Assembly (NCBI GenBank): GCA_027596075.1
Contig: JADGJC010000097.1
Coordinates: forward strand, 60,622-124,621
Source of the DNA: Rhizophlyctis rosea
Lineage: Eukaryota > Chytridiomycota > Chytridiomycetes > Rhizophlyctidales > Rhizophlyctidaceae
Direction: 5' to 3'
Length of the DNA: 64,000 nucleotides
Numbering within the stretch: position 1 is the first letter of the stretch; each line of letters starts with the position of its first letter. Shown piece after piece: positions 1 to 13,172 of the stretch. Under the pieces are notes generated by a model, which did no database searches, was not told the DNA's origin, and saw only the letters and a program-made list of their open reading frames with translations. The position numbers and the translations under genes are program-made.

Positions 1-246
1 GTGTACATTTGCATGTGAATACTTGGGCAGGTATTCCTGAATAGAATTTTCGGAGGGTGACTCGATAAGTTGTCCGGTTGTCCAGACACGTCATCCAGCC
101 ATCAACATCTGCTGGCCCACCCACCATTTTCACACAATCACGATCTTCTCACGCAACAAATTTCACACGCTCCATCTCTCCCACCCACTTTCCCCCACTG
201 AATGTCCACTGCCCACATCACATAACTCCAATCTCCCGTTCCCACA
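1..246. other. 5' flank of the CEP192-like gene
   Basis: No gene is visible here. The last 100 bases are strongly C/A-rich, as seen just before other start codons in this window, and lead into CCCACAATG at 247. An upstream non-coding exon is possible but I see no clear donor. Confidence 0.4.
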
Positions 247-3200
247 ATGCGCGACCGACCCACACGACGCCCCTCACGCACCACAGGAACCTTCGACCTC
301 TCCAACCTCCTCGGACGGATCAACGCGGTCCTGAAAGAAAAAGCTCAGGATGACGAAAGCACGCTGGATCTCGATTCCCAAATACGAGAAGAGGAGAGCG
401 AGTTGAGGAGTTTGACGAGTGGTGATGGGGAGGAGGAGAACTTGAAAGGGAAGGGTGGTGGCGTTGATTCTGGGTTTGAGACGCCAGGTACGACCAATAG
501 GATGCACCGCTTTTCCCGAAGAATAACTCTAACGTTTTGGCGAATGCATGATACAGGACGAACATCACCAACCCCCTTCGAATCATACACCACAAAACAA
601 GCCATCATCACATCAACACCTCAGTCTACTACAACCCAATTCGGAATCTCCACCCCATACCCAACCCGCGACACCAAAGCAAGCACCAACAACGAAAGTC
701 CAGCCGCTCTATCACCATCACATATTGACGACTCATTATCCCTGCCGACATTGGACGAGGCTCATTTCGATAGATTGGGCAAGAGAGGTCAGTTGAGAGG
801 ATTGTTTGGAGTACGCTGTGCCTTTTTAATACTGATGCGATTCATCGTATATAGTTACTTTTGCGGAGATGATTATGGAGCGAACGATTAGTTCTATGGG
901 AAGCAGCAGCTATATAGGTAGGTTCACAGCGCAGAAGGTCACCGCCGTGTGGGCCTCGGAGCCGGGAACTGATGTTCATTTCACCGGCAGCAAGCTCATC
1001 AGAAGATTCAATACAACATCAACTCCATCACAGAGCAAAATCAATTTTCGAAGGTATGATCATATGAACAAAAAGATTTGGAGCATCTGATCTTGATCAT
1101 TCGAATCAATGCAGAACGTCCGTCATTCGCCTCCAACGTCGGAAATACTCAAAGAAATAGCGCGAGCTCTGATGGTACTTCCGGTCGCGCTCATGACTGT
1201 ACGTTATTGGTCGCTAAAAGGAGTTGCCTGACAAACCTAATTAAAACCATTGCATCGCAGCTGATACCCAGAATGATGAACTTGTTGACCTGTCATACGA
1301 CGTTCCAGGTATGTTCACCAACTTAATCATCAGGAGCATTCCGACTTATGTCGCAGGATCCTGACCAATAACATTCCGGCATGTAGAAATCAACACCAGC
1401 GCCGATTCGTTGCCAAATGACGATTTTCCAATTGCTACAAACGATGAACGTCATGACACTGAAGCGGCGTTCTCTCATGCAAAGATTGACAGTGACAATG
1501 TCAAATTCACGGATGGGATGGATGGTATGCAGTTTTAATGTGCTAGGAAAAGATTCCACAACTCACCTTAATTGACAACAGATGATGTGGAAAATATAGC
1601 ACCAGATGGTTCGCTCTCAATATATGTAGTGTCTAAACCACAATTACTCACACGACAATTCCTTAGGTCCACAAACACCGCAAAGACCAGGAGCACCACA
1701 AACACCCGTGACGGTGATTAGAATAGCTGGAAAGCACAAAGACATATCACATACGCCGGTTCGATTTGGGATGTCCCAGGATCCGAAGATATCCATGCAT
1801 GTCAGTGATCCATTTGGCAGTGCGGCGTCGCGTGAGTATGAATGATCATTTTTGGAAGTTTGTGATGTTTTTGGTTGATTTGCCAGAAGGCTGACATGGT
1901 CCGCAAAGCAAAGACACCTCTCTCCGCCAACGAGTTTGTCATTCGAAGTCCTTTCAACCGTTCTAGTGGTGGTACCCCTAAACGAGGTAAACGAATGCTT
2001 GAGTCGGTCACGACATAATGTTATCAACACTAACCCACAACTGGAAGGTTCGCCACCATTACGGGAAAGCCGGACGCCGGTCAAACCCATGGCGGGGTTA
2101 CAACCCATTGATGAGGACCACGAATGGAAGACGGATGATGGGGTGACGCCGAAAGCGCCGAGAACTGCTGCGGTGCAAAACTTGGGGCAGGTGGGGAGTA
2201 ACCGGTCACCGTCCCCGATGGAGCACCGGTTTGCGTGGGAGGAGAGTGCGCCGAAAGCTGTGATGGATGAAGTTATGTTGGAGGGAGATAGTGATGAGAT
2301 GTTGGGGAGTCGGGTGATGGATGATTTTAGTCAGTTGAGAAGAGGTGGGAAGCGGATTTTTAATTGCACGAGAGGGGGTGAATCGTTTCGCTGATTATCT
2401 CAATCGGCAGACATGGAGGATGCATTGAAAGCGGATAATGAAGACTTCCCGGAAATGAAGTCGCTGCTAAATGAGACGTTCCAATCCCTAGGTATACTTC
2501 ATTAGTGCTTTATTTGAAAGACCACCTAAACTCAAACCTCCTGCCGCAGATACCGCGGACCTCCCCGACCGCCCCTCCTCCTCCCTCTCCATCTTCAGCG
2601 ACGACTCCGTAACATCCAACGACCGCTCCATGCTGCGCAAACTCGGGATGATCCAAACCGACGATGACGACCGGTTGACTGAGCCTGAAATACATGTTGA
2701 GGAATTTAGGGATGACGAAGAGGAGGTGGAGGAAGAGGCGGCTGCTCAGGCTGCTACGCCGCATTCGAATCGACGGTTGGGTGTTCCGGGGTCTGGGTCG
2801 AGCATTGCGTCGCCGGGGACGTTCTTTGCGAAGAGGAGTGGGACGTTGGGAGCTTTGGGGATGACGATGGATCCGGAGCAGAGGGTGAGGTTTTTCTGTT
2901 TATTGTACGAAGGAAGGCTATTAGATCTGATGAGTGCAATGTTACAGCCGTTTTGGACCACACCGAAGAAAGATCGGTTTGGACAATTGGTGGATCCATT
3001 CGAAGCTGATACTCCTGATGATCGGGAGGAGAAGAATGCACCATTCGTTAGTCACTGAACAATTTTGGGCCGGTTCGAATTCTGCCATCTAATTGATTTT
3101 GCAACAGGGCGAAACACCAGCTGGTAGTAGGAGAGTGCGACAACCCTTATACGAGTCACCTTCCAACGCCGCAATGCAGTACGAATCATTCCACGCGGAA

Positions 3201-5351
3201 TTCGGACCGCAGGAGGATGGCTCATACGGTCATCCACCCGCCGGAGGCTTTGGTCCTCAACCGCATAAACCGCAAGTCTTGTCAGAGACTTTCGGGGAAG
3301 GTTTGAAGAGCGTCCCATCATCCAGTGGGCTACGGGAACAACAACGGATGGAGGGCGAGGCGATTGATCCGTATGATGTATTGAAGGCTCGGTGGGCAAA
3401 GCTTGCGCCAACAAGTCAGACGCAAGTGCCGAAAGCGAAATCGAGGGATTCTGAGACGCACCTGAAAGTTGAGGCGGAGTCGACGTATCAGGCGCTTATT
3501 GATGCGAGGTCGATGTTGAGAGAAACGGTGGAGTCGTTGCTGACTGATACGAAGGTGGAAGAATCTGCATCGCCGGCTAGAGCCGTTGTGCGGGACGGTG
3601 GGGAGCTTCATTCGGTGTCGCCGCCGCAGCGAGTGCGGTCACCGGTGCAAAGCCCACAGCGTCGTACTTCACCAGCACCTCAACCAATCAGCAAAACTCC
3701 TGCCAAGAAAGCAGTTGGTGACTCCTTCCCCGTCTTTCCGGCGAGCCCGTCTCTGAAAGATTGGTTGAACATGATATTGAGTCCAAAAGATGAAGAGGAG
3801 CAAGGAGATACAGAGACGGCCGCAGCACCAACAGCCATCCAGAACGTCCCACACACATCCACCATTCAGTCATTCCAAACCACATCTCGCTTGAATACCC
3901 AAGACATAGCAACAAGCCTCCAACGACCGACATTGACATTAATCCTCCCACCAAAACTCCACACCACCACCCGTAAACCGGGCTCAACGACAACAACCCA
4001 CCAAAAACAACAACACCACCTCTCCATAATCTTCCCCCAAATCTCCTACCGCACCTCCTCCCGCCGCACGCTCATAATCGAAAACCCATCCCCAACGCCG
4101 AGCATATGGAAGATCACACCCGTTGGACCGGCATATGTCGAGACGGTTATTGCATCGCATTCGACGGGGAGGAGGCATCCTGTTGAAGGGAGTGTGTTCC
4201 GGTTTGGGACGGTGCTGGGGAGGTGTGAGGGTGGGGGTAGTATGACGGTTGCGGTTAGTTTTTGTCCGGTTTTGGCGGGGGTTTATAGGCAGGTTTGGCA
4301 TGTTAGGTGTAATGGGTGTTTGGTTGTTGTGAGTGTGGAGGGGGTTGCGGTTTCGAGGGCGAAGAAGGCGCAGGGTGGGGCGGGGGAGGGGGGTGGGGAG
4401 AGGGAGCGGGCGGGTTGGATTTTGAGTTTGGTGAAGAACTTTGGGAGAGAGGGGGATGTGGCGGGGACGGTGATGTCGAGTGTGGCGACGTCGACGATGA
4501 CGGCGACGGTGAAGAGGACGACGCAGCAGGGACCACGGCCAATGGTGAGGAGACATGAGCCGTACCCGGTGATGACGGCGACGATTCCTTCTCGGGCTCA
4601 ACGGCGACTAAGCGGCGTTGGCGTTGGACGACAAAATCGAGCTCCGGCTCATGACACGCGGATTCCACGGCCAACGGTTCCACCTCCTACCGTTCCACCT
4701 CCTACCGTTGCATCGTCCTCGGTGTCGGCGCGCATCCATCAACTGGCCCCACCAGTGAGAGAACAACGCCCATATACTTCCCAAAAACAACAACCATACC
4801 GTCCCCACCGCCAACCCGCACCATCACAACCATCCACAACCGACACCTTAACAGTCACCAACCCAACCGGCACACCCCTCCCCTCCAACACCCTCCTCTT
4901 CGGCACCGTAACCGTCGGTCGCGCCAGCACACAAACTTTGCGAGTCTGCAATCCGCACGCTAAACCGATTGTGGTAGATCTTTCTGTATCGGCGCCGTTC
5001 TCGGTGCCGGCGCGGAGGGTGAAGGTTGATGCGAGGAGTTATGTTGTGGTTCCGGTTGCGTTTGCGCCGCTGGGGTGTGGGGGGTGGGAGGGGGAGATGG
5101 TTGTAAGGCGGAGTGGGGAGGTTGTCAGGGTGAGGTGTGGCGGGGTTGGGGTTGCCTGGGGTTTTGGGGGTGTGGGGAGGGTTGGTGGTGGGGAGGGGGC
5201 GAGGAGGGTTGGGAGGGAGAGGAAGGAGGAGGCGCCGGAGGAAAGGAGAGGGCGAGATGTGGGTGTGAGGGGTGGGAGGACTGAGGGTGGTGGGGGGTTG
5301 CAGCTGGGGGGTGGGGGTGGTGCGGTTAGTAAGGCAAGGTGGCAATTTTGA
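247..5351 (+). CDS. SPD-2/CEP192-like centrosomal protein with C-terminal ASH domains
   Basis: Fourteen exons fit: 247-487, 557-787, 855-917, 991-1053, 1115-1198, 1261-1308, 1387-1524, 1582-1608, 1667-1831, 1909-1986, 2048-2344, 2411-2491, 2550-3046 and 3108-5351, giving about 1,418 residues. The donor after 1608 (GTTCGC) is weak. The N-terminal two thirds is disordered, acidic and Ser/Pro-rich, with SP/TP sites. The last exon carries two immunoglobulin-like ASH/PapD-type segments, around codons from 4020-4380 (FPQISYRTSSRRTLIIENPS, then a V-x-F-x-P strand) and 4860-5150 (LLFGTVTVGRASTQTLRVCN). SPD-2/CEP192 proteins recruit gamma-tubulin and polo/Aurora kinases to centrioles through such domains. 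The size, a disordered N-terminus and C-terminal ASH domains fit that family, but other ASH proteins (ASPM, Hydin-like) are possible. A short VPPPT minisatellite lies near 4675-4710. Confidence 0.7.
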
Positions 5352-8300
5352 GGGTTTGGAAGATTGGTGAAGTAGGACGTAATGGGTAATGCGGTCTTCA
5401 GGATTGTCATGGAATTGCATATATAATGTGAAATGGGACTGAATGCCTTCTGAAATGCGTCATGAAATCTCCATCAATGTATCCAGCTTCATGGGAGCAT
5501 ATGTAACGTTCAGCAATGCAGTCCAGAGACAAATGTCTGGAAACTAATGGCGCCTCAAATCATCTCTTTTTTTGGCCTTCGCGCCTTCACCACTCAGGAT
5601 CATTTTGACGCTTGAAAGCATCTGCGTCCAGAAGGGAACAAATTCGTCGTTTGCATCGTGCATGAATGTGGGCTCGCTTGTTGGATAAACCGAGTTACTA
5701 ACATGCTGCACGCGTTGATCGCCTTTGTGAAAACACTTTTTTACCATCGACAAGATTCGATAGTCATCATCATGGAGAAATTCGCCGTTCAAGCCACTGA
5801 CTTGGAAAAGTGCGACTTGGCAGTTGCTTGTGCATGCATTGGTACTTCGATGTTGGGTGCAATCAATGCCCACAAGAGGACTAAAGACGTGGGGTTATCA
5901 GGTGCTCTTTTTACCTGAACAAACTCCGCGGTCTACATACTGGAGCATTCTATTAAAGCAAAAAGAATTTCAGCGATGGCAAGGTTCCTCACCCCATAAG
6001 CACAATTGTGGCATGAAGCTTTACATTGCGCGTGTTTCCAATTGCCACCCCTGTTCGCCTTTGCGACGACTGCGACATCTTTGGCTGTTTCACATCCAGC
6101 AAAGAGGATCAACTTTGCCCGCTGTATCTTGAAATAAGTGCGTGATGTGGAAGGGTAGCAGGTTCTTGCCCTTTCTGCATTAACGGTCTCCATTATGGCT
6201 GTTGATTTTTGCTGGTTTCGATGGATGTTTTGGAATCAACTTCCATCCTCCATGCACATGGTGTGCTGCAAAAAAGTTGTTAGAGTGAGAAACAGGTTGC
6301 CGCAGATGTACTCCTTACCGGTCTCTGTACAGTTACATTGGAGCGTAAAATTGTGACACGGATAGTTCGCAAGATGAGAAGAACATGCGTAAGTAACTTT
6401 ATATAATCGGGAGTGGTGAACAGTAGAAACTCCTAGGACTGGAAGAAGATGGTGGATCACTAATATGGTTTGACTGACGGGAACATTGTCACACGGCACG
6501 TCAACAACAATCTACTCGGCATTCTGCCAAAGGTTGTCGAACAAAGATACAGCGTATTTCAACAAACTTCCATTGTTTTTTCGCGCATTCGTGCGCAACC
6601 ACTTGAAGTCAATTGGGCTGTGAAGCCTCTTCTTCCCATCGACACGAGTTCGTCGTCCATACAATACTTGAATATGGACTCGGTTGTTCAACAGCCGACG
6701 GCTTTGCCTTCAATGAAAGATAATTTCAAGTTTGTTTTGTCAGTTACATTTGCACGGTGCCGAAGAGTCATTCTTTGAGATGATGACTTCAGGAACCGTG
6801 CTGGAAGGCGAAGAAGAGAGGAAGAATGAATTGAGCATGCTGTGGTATCATCTCGATGTTGGGGTGCCATGAGCCCCGGAGAGGACTATGAGGTGTGCGG
6901 GCAATGATTATTCATGTATTTCTTGCCAAACACTGTATACTAGTCAGCAGCTGCATACCGAAGAGACCGTCACACCGGAAAGAGGAATCGGACACGTACA
7001 GTATCATACTTATCATCAGACCTCGGCAGGCACACATAGCAATGAGGGTTCCATGGGACGGTACTTCGTTGCTGAGTTACCAATGCGATCGTGGTACGAC
7101 TAGAATTGAAGCAGAACTGTTAAAACAACCAAGAACAACTTGGTATGCTGGGCATCGCTCCACAGGCAGTTGTTTGGCATATTGAGGTGGGGATGGTGCA
7201 TCTGCCCTTCATCGATGTGAGACTGTTCATGGAAATATATTTTTCTATGGTGGTGGTTGTTCCATGTTCAGCATTTCCCATGAATGTACTTGATTTGTGA
7301 CGAACATTCACAAAAGTTGAATGCATGACTGTGCTGTCATTGCAAATGGAATTGAACATCGTACGGCGTCAATCCATACATTCATAGTCTTTTTGGATCA
7401 CCGGTCGACTTGCTTCTGTGACTCCCGGGCAGTTTCATTGAGCTACGGATTGACTTCGCTGACATGCACGGGTGTATTGTCAAGTCGGTGGCCCCTCCTT
7501 CGTGGGAAAGGAGGGACGTATTTCTGGGTCTCTCTTTAATTACTTACATCCGGTAGTTTCAGTTGTCGATGGGTCTGCGGCAGGCAACAGCCTTCCAAAA
7601 TACGCACTGTTGGTGCACAACACTGTTCTCATCTCATTCATTACCTTTGACTTGTGTTGAAGCCAAGATGTTGGACAGTCCGATTCCAAAGGCGAGACTG
7701 AACGATTTCGTGAGCTAATGACTCTGTGTAGGCTTGTGCTGTGTCTCAAAAAGAGGTAAGAGATGTCGATCGACACTGTTTTCCGGCCAACTGTCAGTAC
7801 CATATACCGCAGCATCTCCAAATTGAGACTGTCCTCATGCAAGATTTCGCGACAAGCTCTGCATTTATGAGTGGTCAGCCTTGACATCTTTCTCAGAACC
7901 ATTGTAGAAATACGAAGCACTTGTACAATCATCAATAATTGAAACTAGTAGGCAATCACAACTTTGTATCTTGGTCATCGGCACTAAGTGTAGGGTCCAA
8001 TTTGCTGAGGAGAGAGCGTTCGTATGCGCCTTCCGTCGTTGTAGCGACCTGTTGCAACCATTTGTTTTTTCATGTTCTGGCAGAAGTTCTTCAATTGCTT
8101 CGCTTCCTGAGGACTTCCGACTACCGTCCAAAGGTTGCAAAAGCAATCCGAATTGGGCAGTTGCCAACATCACAAGTGACAACAGGTGTGCTTCTCATTT
8201 GTTCGTCACACGATGAGTTGTAACAGCTGTGCAACTCCTTTTGTGAGAGACAAGCTAATAGAGGAATCGTAAAAGCGGACAGAAAAGGAGAATGTGCGAG

Positions 8301-11300
8301 CTAGGTGGTCTGGAGAAGGGAATGCAGTGGAGGCAGCAGGTGCGCGACGGGGTCCTTGCGCTTGGTAAGGCCCGGTGGCAGTCGTGAAAGTCATAGAGAA
8401 ACTGAAAGAACATGCAGGCAGCACTGCCAGCGGCAACGGCTTCCTTTAGAAGCAAGGATATAATGATGAGCATGCCCAATTTAGTGCTTATAAGATTTTG
8501 GTACTAACGCAATAAGTCGAAATTGACCGATAGAGATTGCATGCCACAATCCTCATGTGTAGGCAGCAGACTACCTCCTGCCCAGATAGGAAATTTTCTT
8601 TTTTATGCACAAATAGCTGCTGTCTCGGAAGAGATAATGAAGGGTTGCTCTTGCATCTCCCGTTCGACAAGATGAAGAGTTCGTAGATGAAGTCCCTTTC
8701 TGTCTCTGCACGTCTGCAATAACCGTTCAATCTTTTGCTGCGCAAAAAGTGCAAAATGCTGCTCAGGTCCTACATGAAAAATTCTAACTAATCTGCTGTC
8801 CATGTCGTTTGCGGCACAGCCACGGTACGTGATATTTTCACCCGTTTCAAGGTCTTTTCCAATTTGATCAAACCCGCTGATTATGGACTATTCACGATTG
8901 AGCTTACTGACCTCCTGCCAGGATCCGTCCGCTACCTAAGAACGTCAACCACAGCAACTGAAAAAAGGGAACAAGTTTGTGCCACCGGCATGAAAGTCCA
9001 CGAGAGCACTCGGGCAGGCTCTAAAATTTCCGTAAACTCAAGGTCTGTCCTGGACGCTGCTTCTTTTACGACATCGCAAGATGAAAACGCGAACCAAGGC
9101 AACTAGTCGGCCGATCTATCAAAAGGAAATTTGGGGTTTCGGGATCGCCCAAATTGTGGAACCTTGTTTTCTTGAAGATTACCAATGAGTAGCGGTCATT
9201 GTTGTTCATCAACTTTTTGCCCCCCCGGTCAATCGGATTTGGGTTGACATGCCAATCAGAATCAGCCTCCTCCGTGGGAACGTTCTGTTCTGTCCCATAA
9301 AGAGGTTCAACCAGCCACTGCCAATGGAACAGAATGCTTGCTTGGTCGGCGGGATTATGTGACCCTTTGACCAATGGTACTGTCCTTTTTGAGTCATTTC
9401 TTCTTGACAACTACCAGCATCGGACATCCAATTGGGTTTGCATTGTTTTGCAGCTCTTTCTTGAGCAAACATAACTCGTATAAGTTGTTAAACTTCCCAT
9501 CGCTTGATAGTACAGTCTCCTTTGGGACTAGAACATCGCAACACAGAGTTCTGCTTCTTTTTGATCTGGTTGGTGCCACATTGCCATCTTTGACCATGAG
9601 AGGGAAGCAGCAGGTGGAGCATATTTGAACGTTCAGCAACCTTGACTGACAACGGCGGTGTGTCGTTCGCCGAGCCCTTTGATCAAGCGGACGGAACTTG
9701 CAGGTTGTTCACCTTATTCTCGTCCTGTGTATGCCAAATGCTTTTCGCTGCTCACAGCCCAAGATTGCCGGAGCGTGACGAATAATAGAGCCAGGAATGT
9801 CCTGCAGCAAGTGGCAGCGGCACGATCTCACCACAACTCAAGTTTGCACACTAGATCTAAGAGCTTGTGGTGGGATTATCACATACTGAGCAAACGGGAG
9901 GAGAAAAAAACGATCGACACTGCAGGCCCGGCAAATATGGCGGTCTTCATATTTTTCAACCGTCAACTCTGGTTTATAGAATAAACTCTGGACGACATTC
10001 CAACAGATGGATAGTAACAAGCTGTCTCCTCCGCATGAGCCCAATCCCCGAATAAGGCACGATGCTTGACTGCTCAGCCAAACTGATCGATTAGGCATAG
10101 CATCCGGTTGATAAGCATTTTAGCAGCGCATGCCATTCAACTGCTCATGACCTTCCAATAAAGCCAGGGATCAAGGAGTCGTACGCATGATACATCGGCG
10201 GCAACCGCCTTGCCCTCGCCAACATGCGTTCGAGCTGAGACGAATGTAATTGGCCACCCTAATGCTGGACTGGCGTAAGCGCGATGATGCTGTGGGGGTA
10301 GCGGCGCTTTGATCGGATGCATATGGTCATGTACAACTTCAACACCTATCAGATTCACTTACGTGACTTCTATCTGATGAAGACGAAAGGTACGGTAGAT
10401 TGCATACATGGCTTGCACAGAGCAATGCTGCACTCTCAAATGTTCAACCACTTCCTGGTTTTTGTGGTGTGCTATCTGCCCTCAACAAAGTTTCGTATAC
10501 CTGACCCAACTTACAGCTGTCACACAACAAAAAGACTACTGGGGATGCTAAAACCCGGGTCAATGAGGCTGCATGGTCACTACCTTAATGACTTTGCCGC
10601 GATGATAAGTACATCTGTCATTTCCAACCAATCCACTGTAGCTGTGCGTAAACATTTCGCGAGACGTTGATCCAATCTTCCTCCTCACGCGGCCGTGAAA
10701 TATTGTGGGAGGAATGGAATTCTGTGAATGATTCCATCAATTCTTGTTCGTATGCTGTCAACTTGTGAGCATTTGTCTCCGCCCGTCGCAGCAAGTTCGC
10801 ACATTTGCGAGATCAAGAGGTAATTTTTTGTCACCAGTGAAAATTGTTTGCTGGACAGTTGATCACAAATCTGGACTGGCTGTCCCTTGCATTATCTGCA
10901 AAGAATGCAAAGAGCCCCATCATTTTATCCCAGTCATTGTTGTCGTTTCTGCCCCCTGGGAGGGGTCAAGAACGATTATGGAGATTGTAGTGCCTCGTTC
11001 AACGATAACAAGAACTCAATGCAATCACCTTGAACTCCTTGAGCACCGTGACAACGATGCGGCCATCATGATCAAGGTTCAAAGCACCGACAGTTTAAAT
11101 CTGCTGCTGGCCCGCTGCCTACCGAGACTTCTTTCACTTCCATGCGTTCTGGCAGACTGCCCAGACCGGCGATCCATCAAGGCAGCGGGGCCGGAAGGCG
11201 GTCAAAGAATCCAGTTTCATGTGCAGTACAAACGAGTCTCAAGACCATTTGAGCCATTTGTTGGATCCCTCTGGCCCATTCCGTAGTCTCTTTTTTTGCG

Positions 11301-11726
11301 CAATCATGGAAGCAAACGAAGCCGACTCCTCGCCATCAGCTGGCACACAGCAAGACGAGATGACTTGACACTTTTGCCCTCCAATAAAATCTGCAAACGT
11401 GTGGTCGGAATGATATGATCCAAACTTTCGTGATTGGCCATCCGCGAAAGTTGAACTGTAAAGTGAGTGGTGAATCAGAGTGGAAAAATATAGGTGGTCG
11501 CCATAAATGCCGTGAGCAGAGCGCCAGTCAGCGCTTGATCCGATGTCAACGTCTATGGCGATGTTACATTATGCATTGCGAAAGTGAACGACCGGGCGAC
11601 ATTGCCATGATTATTTCCTTCCTTGGTTTTCCAATACAACATTCCAGCTCCAAACGGCAGCGGCCCGATCCAATTTGTATGCTACATGATCCCATCACAA
11701 TCCTTCAAACTTCTTTAGTGCAAACT
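5352..11726. other. 6.4-kb stretch without a supportable gene
   Basis: Only short open frames occur, and none has a signal peptide, recognisable domain, consistent splice signals or the C/G-biased third positions of the real genes here. The most protein-like is a minus-strand frame at 5544-5873, which opens with GTG rather than ATG. Similar weak frames lie at 7540-7935 (-) and 10744-11286 (+). I see no terminal repeats, poly-A tails or transposase/reverse-transcriptase motifs. It may hold decayed elements or non-coding RNA. Confidence 0.4.
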
Positions 11727-13172
11727 CTACATTATCCACCGCCGATACACCCGATTCACACCCGCCGCCCCCGTCCTCTTCCCGCCCCCATCAACCGGAT
11801 ACTCCACCACCATCAAATAAACAGCATTCCACTCTTTCTGTTTCCGAGCTTTCCTCGTGAGCCGACTCGACCCCCGACGAAGCTTCCTATTAGGTACATA
11901 CTCCTCCGGATGTACATATTGCTTGGTGCGAGTCCTCGGATCCAAAAGCGCAATGCCCGCAATAAACGCAACCTTCTTCGACTTCGGCATGTTCTCAAAC
12001 ACCTCATGCCAAAACATCATCTGATCGCCGATCTCATTTGTCAAGGGGCTGACGGTCGCGATGGGTGCGTCGGGGGTTGGAAGGGTGTAGAGGAAGGTTA
12101 GGCATAGATCGAAGACTAGGCATTCTGTTCTGCAGAAGACGAAAAGGTTTAGGCGGTTGAGGTGGATAGAGGTGGGTGTTAGGGATAGCTTGTAGGTCAT
12201 GGGCTTGGTGTTGTCGGCAGGTATAAGAGAGATGATATAAGGTGCGATGATGGAGGCGGTAAAGGAATCATTGAAGGAGTACAAGTTCGCATTGGAGTAA
12301 GCGGGACTAGCTCGCAAATTTGGTTCGTGGTGGTCGTCATCAGCAGAGGAGACGTTGAACCGTTTCAAAGTGATGCTTTCACGAAACATTCCGACGCTTT
12401 TAAGGATGACGTCAGATCCGCGTATAGCACCCCTTGGTACATCCCATAAAATAAGCTTATGTTTAGTCTTGGTAGCGATGGCGGTTCCCGTCTCCCAATC
12501 CTCAAAGACATAGTCCTCGGAAACCGTCCGACCGTCGGAACCAGCCCCAGTATCCCGGTGTGCGGTCATACGAACTATTGTTGACGTGTGTCTATGGTCA
12601 AAGAGAGCAACGTCGTGGATAGGGCGGGCCGATATGCCGGTTTCCAGGAATGCGTGCACAATTTTCGCACAATGGGTTGTCACTCTCCTATCTCTAACAA
12701 CTACCTGACCATCGGGACGGACCCCATGAACGTTGAAGCAAGACCCACTAAAGGTATAAGCATCGGCCACATCCCGCACAAAGCCACCGCCCTTCCTCAT
12801 TAAGGTCTTGCCGACACCGATTTCCTTCAATACATCAGGCTCCGTCTTTTGCGGAACCCACGGCCGCCTCCACGCCCACCACAAAGAAACAAGATCTCGC
12901 CAACTCTCAGACCCATACAACGCAGGGCAATAACCCTCCGGGAAGCCAAACAGTTTGGGCTTCCAAATGTGTACATGTTCTTGACGTATGACGGCGCACC
13001 ACTGTTTGCAGACTTGTTCAGATCTGAGGAGATCAGGAACCGTGATTTGTTGATGAGAGAAGAAGAGGATGAGGATGTCGGGTATTGTGACGGCAGCGGG
13101 AGGAGCAGCTGGTGGTGCAGCTGAAATCGCGATTTGTTTGAGTTTGTGAGTTAAGAACGCGATCGGTTCCAT
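11727..13172 (-). CDS. F-box-like protein, 481 aa
   Basis: A single uninterrupted frame. The ATG at 13172 (MEPIAFLTHK) is the first ATG; the frame continues 40 codons upstream without a good start. Residues about 27-75 form an F-box-like helix bundle: VTIPDILILFFSHQ, then RSEQVCKQWCAVIRQ and an IWKPKLFG end. F-box proteins link substrates to SCF ubiquitin ligases through Skp1. The rest has alternating short beta-like segments (DRRVTTHCAKIVHAF, HKLILWDVPRG, LNRLNLFVFCRTECLVFDL) that could be a degenerate propeller, but I see no clear WD or Kelch repeat. The tail is basic. The 3' end of the coding strand is strongly G-rich. It is divergent from the FAD monooxygenase gene 458 bp away. F-box assignment is from the motif alone. 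Confidence 0.65.
   Translation of the reverse strand: MEPIAFLTHKLKQIAISAAPPAAPPAAVTIPDILILFFSHQQITVPDLLRSEQVCKQWCAVIRQEHVHIWKPKLFGFPEGYCPALYGSESWRDLVSLWWAWRRPWVPQKTEPDVLKEIGVGKTLMRKGGGFVRDVADAYTFSGSCFNVHGVRPDGQVVVRDRRVTTHCAKIVHAFLETGISARPIHDVALFDHRHTSTIVRMTAHRDTGAGSDGRTVSEDYVFEDWETGTAIATKTKHKLILWDVPRGAIRGSDVILKSVGMFRESITLKRFNVSSADDDHHEPNLRASPAYSNANLYSFNDSFTASIIAPYIISLIPADNTKPMTYKLSLTPTSIHLNRLNLFVFCRTECLVFDLCLTFLYTLPTPDAPIATVSPLTNEIGDQMMFWHEVFENMPKSKKVAFIAGIALLDPRTRTKQYVHPEEYVPNRKLRRGSSRLTRKARKQKEWNAVYLMVVEYPVDGGGKRTGAAGVNRVYRRWIM

Noticed and set aside
2882..2925. Possible 43-nt intron (GTGAGG...TTAG) within the long CEP192-like exon 13
   Set aside because: Removing it shifts the frame into an early stop, while reading through stays open to the next donor at 3047.
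3984..4601. Long minus-strand Arg/Pro/His-rich frame (205 codons) antisense to the CEP192-like last exon
   Set aside because: It is the complement of a low-complexity coding block; composition is extreme and it has no domain, so it is a shadow.
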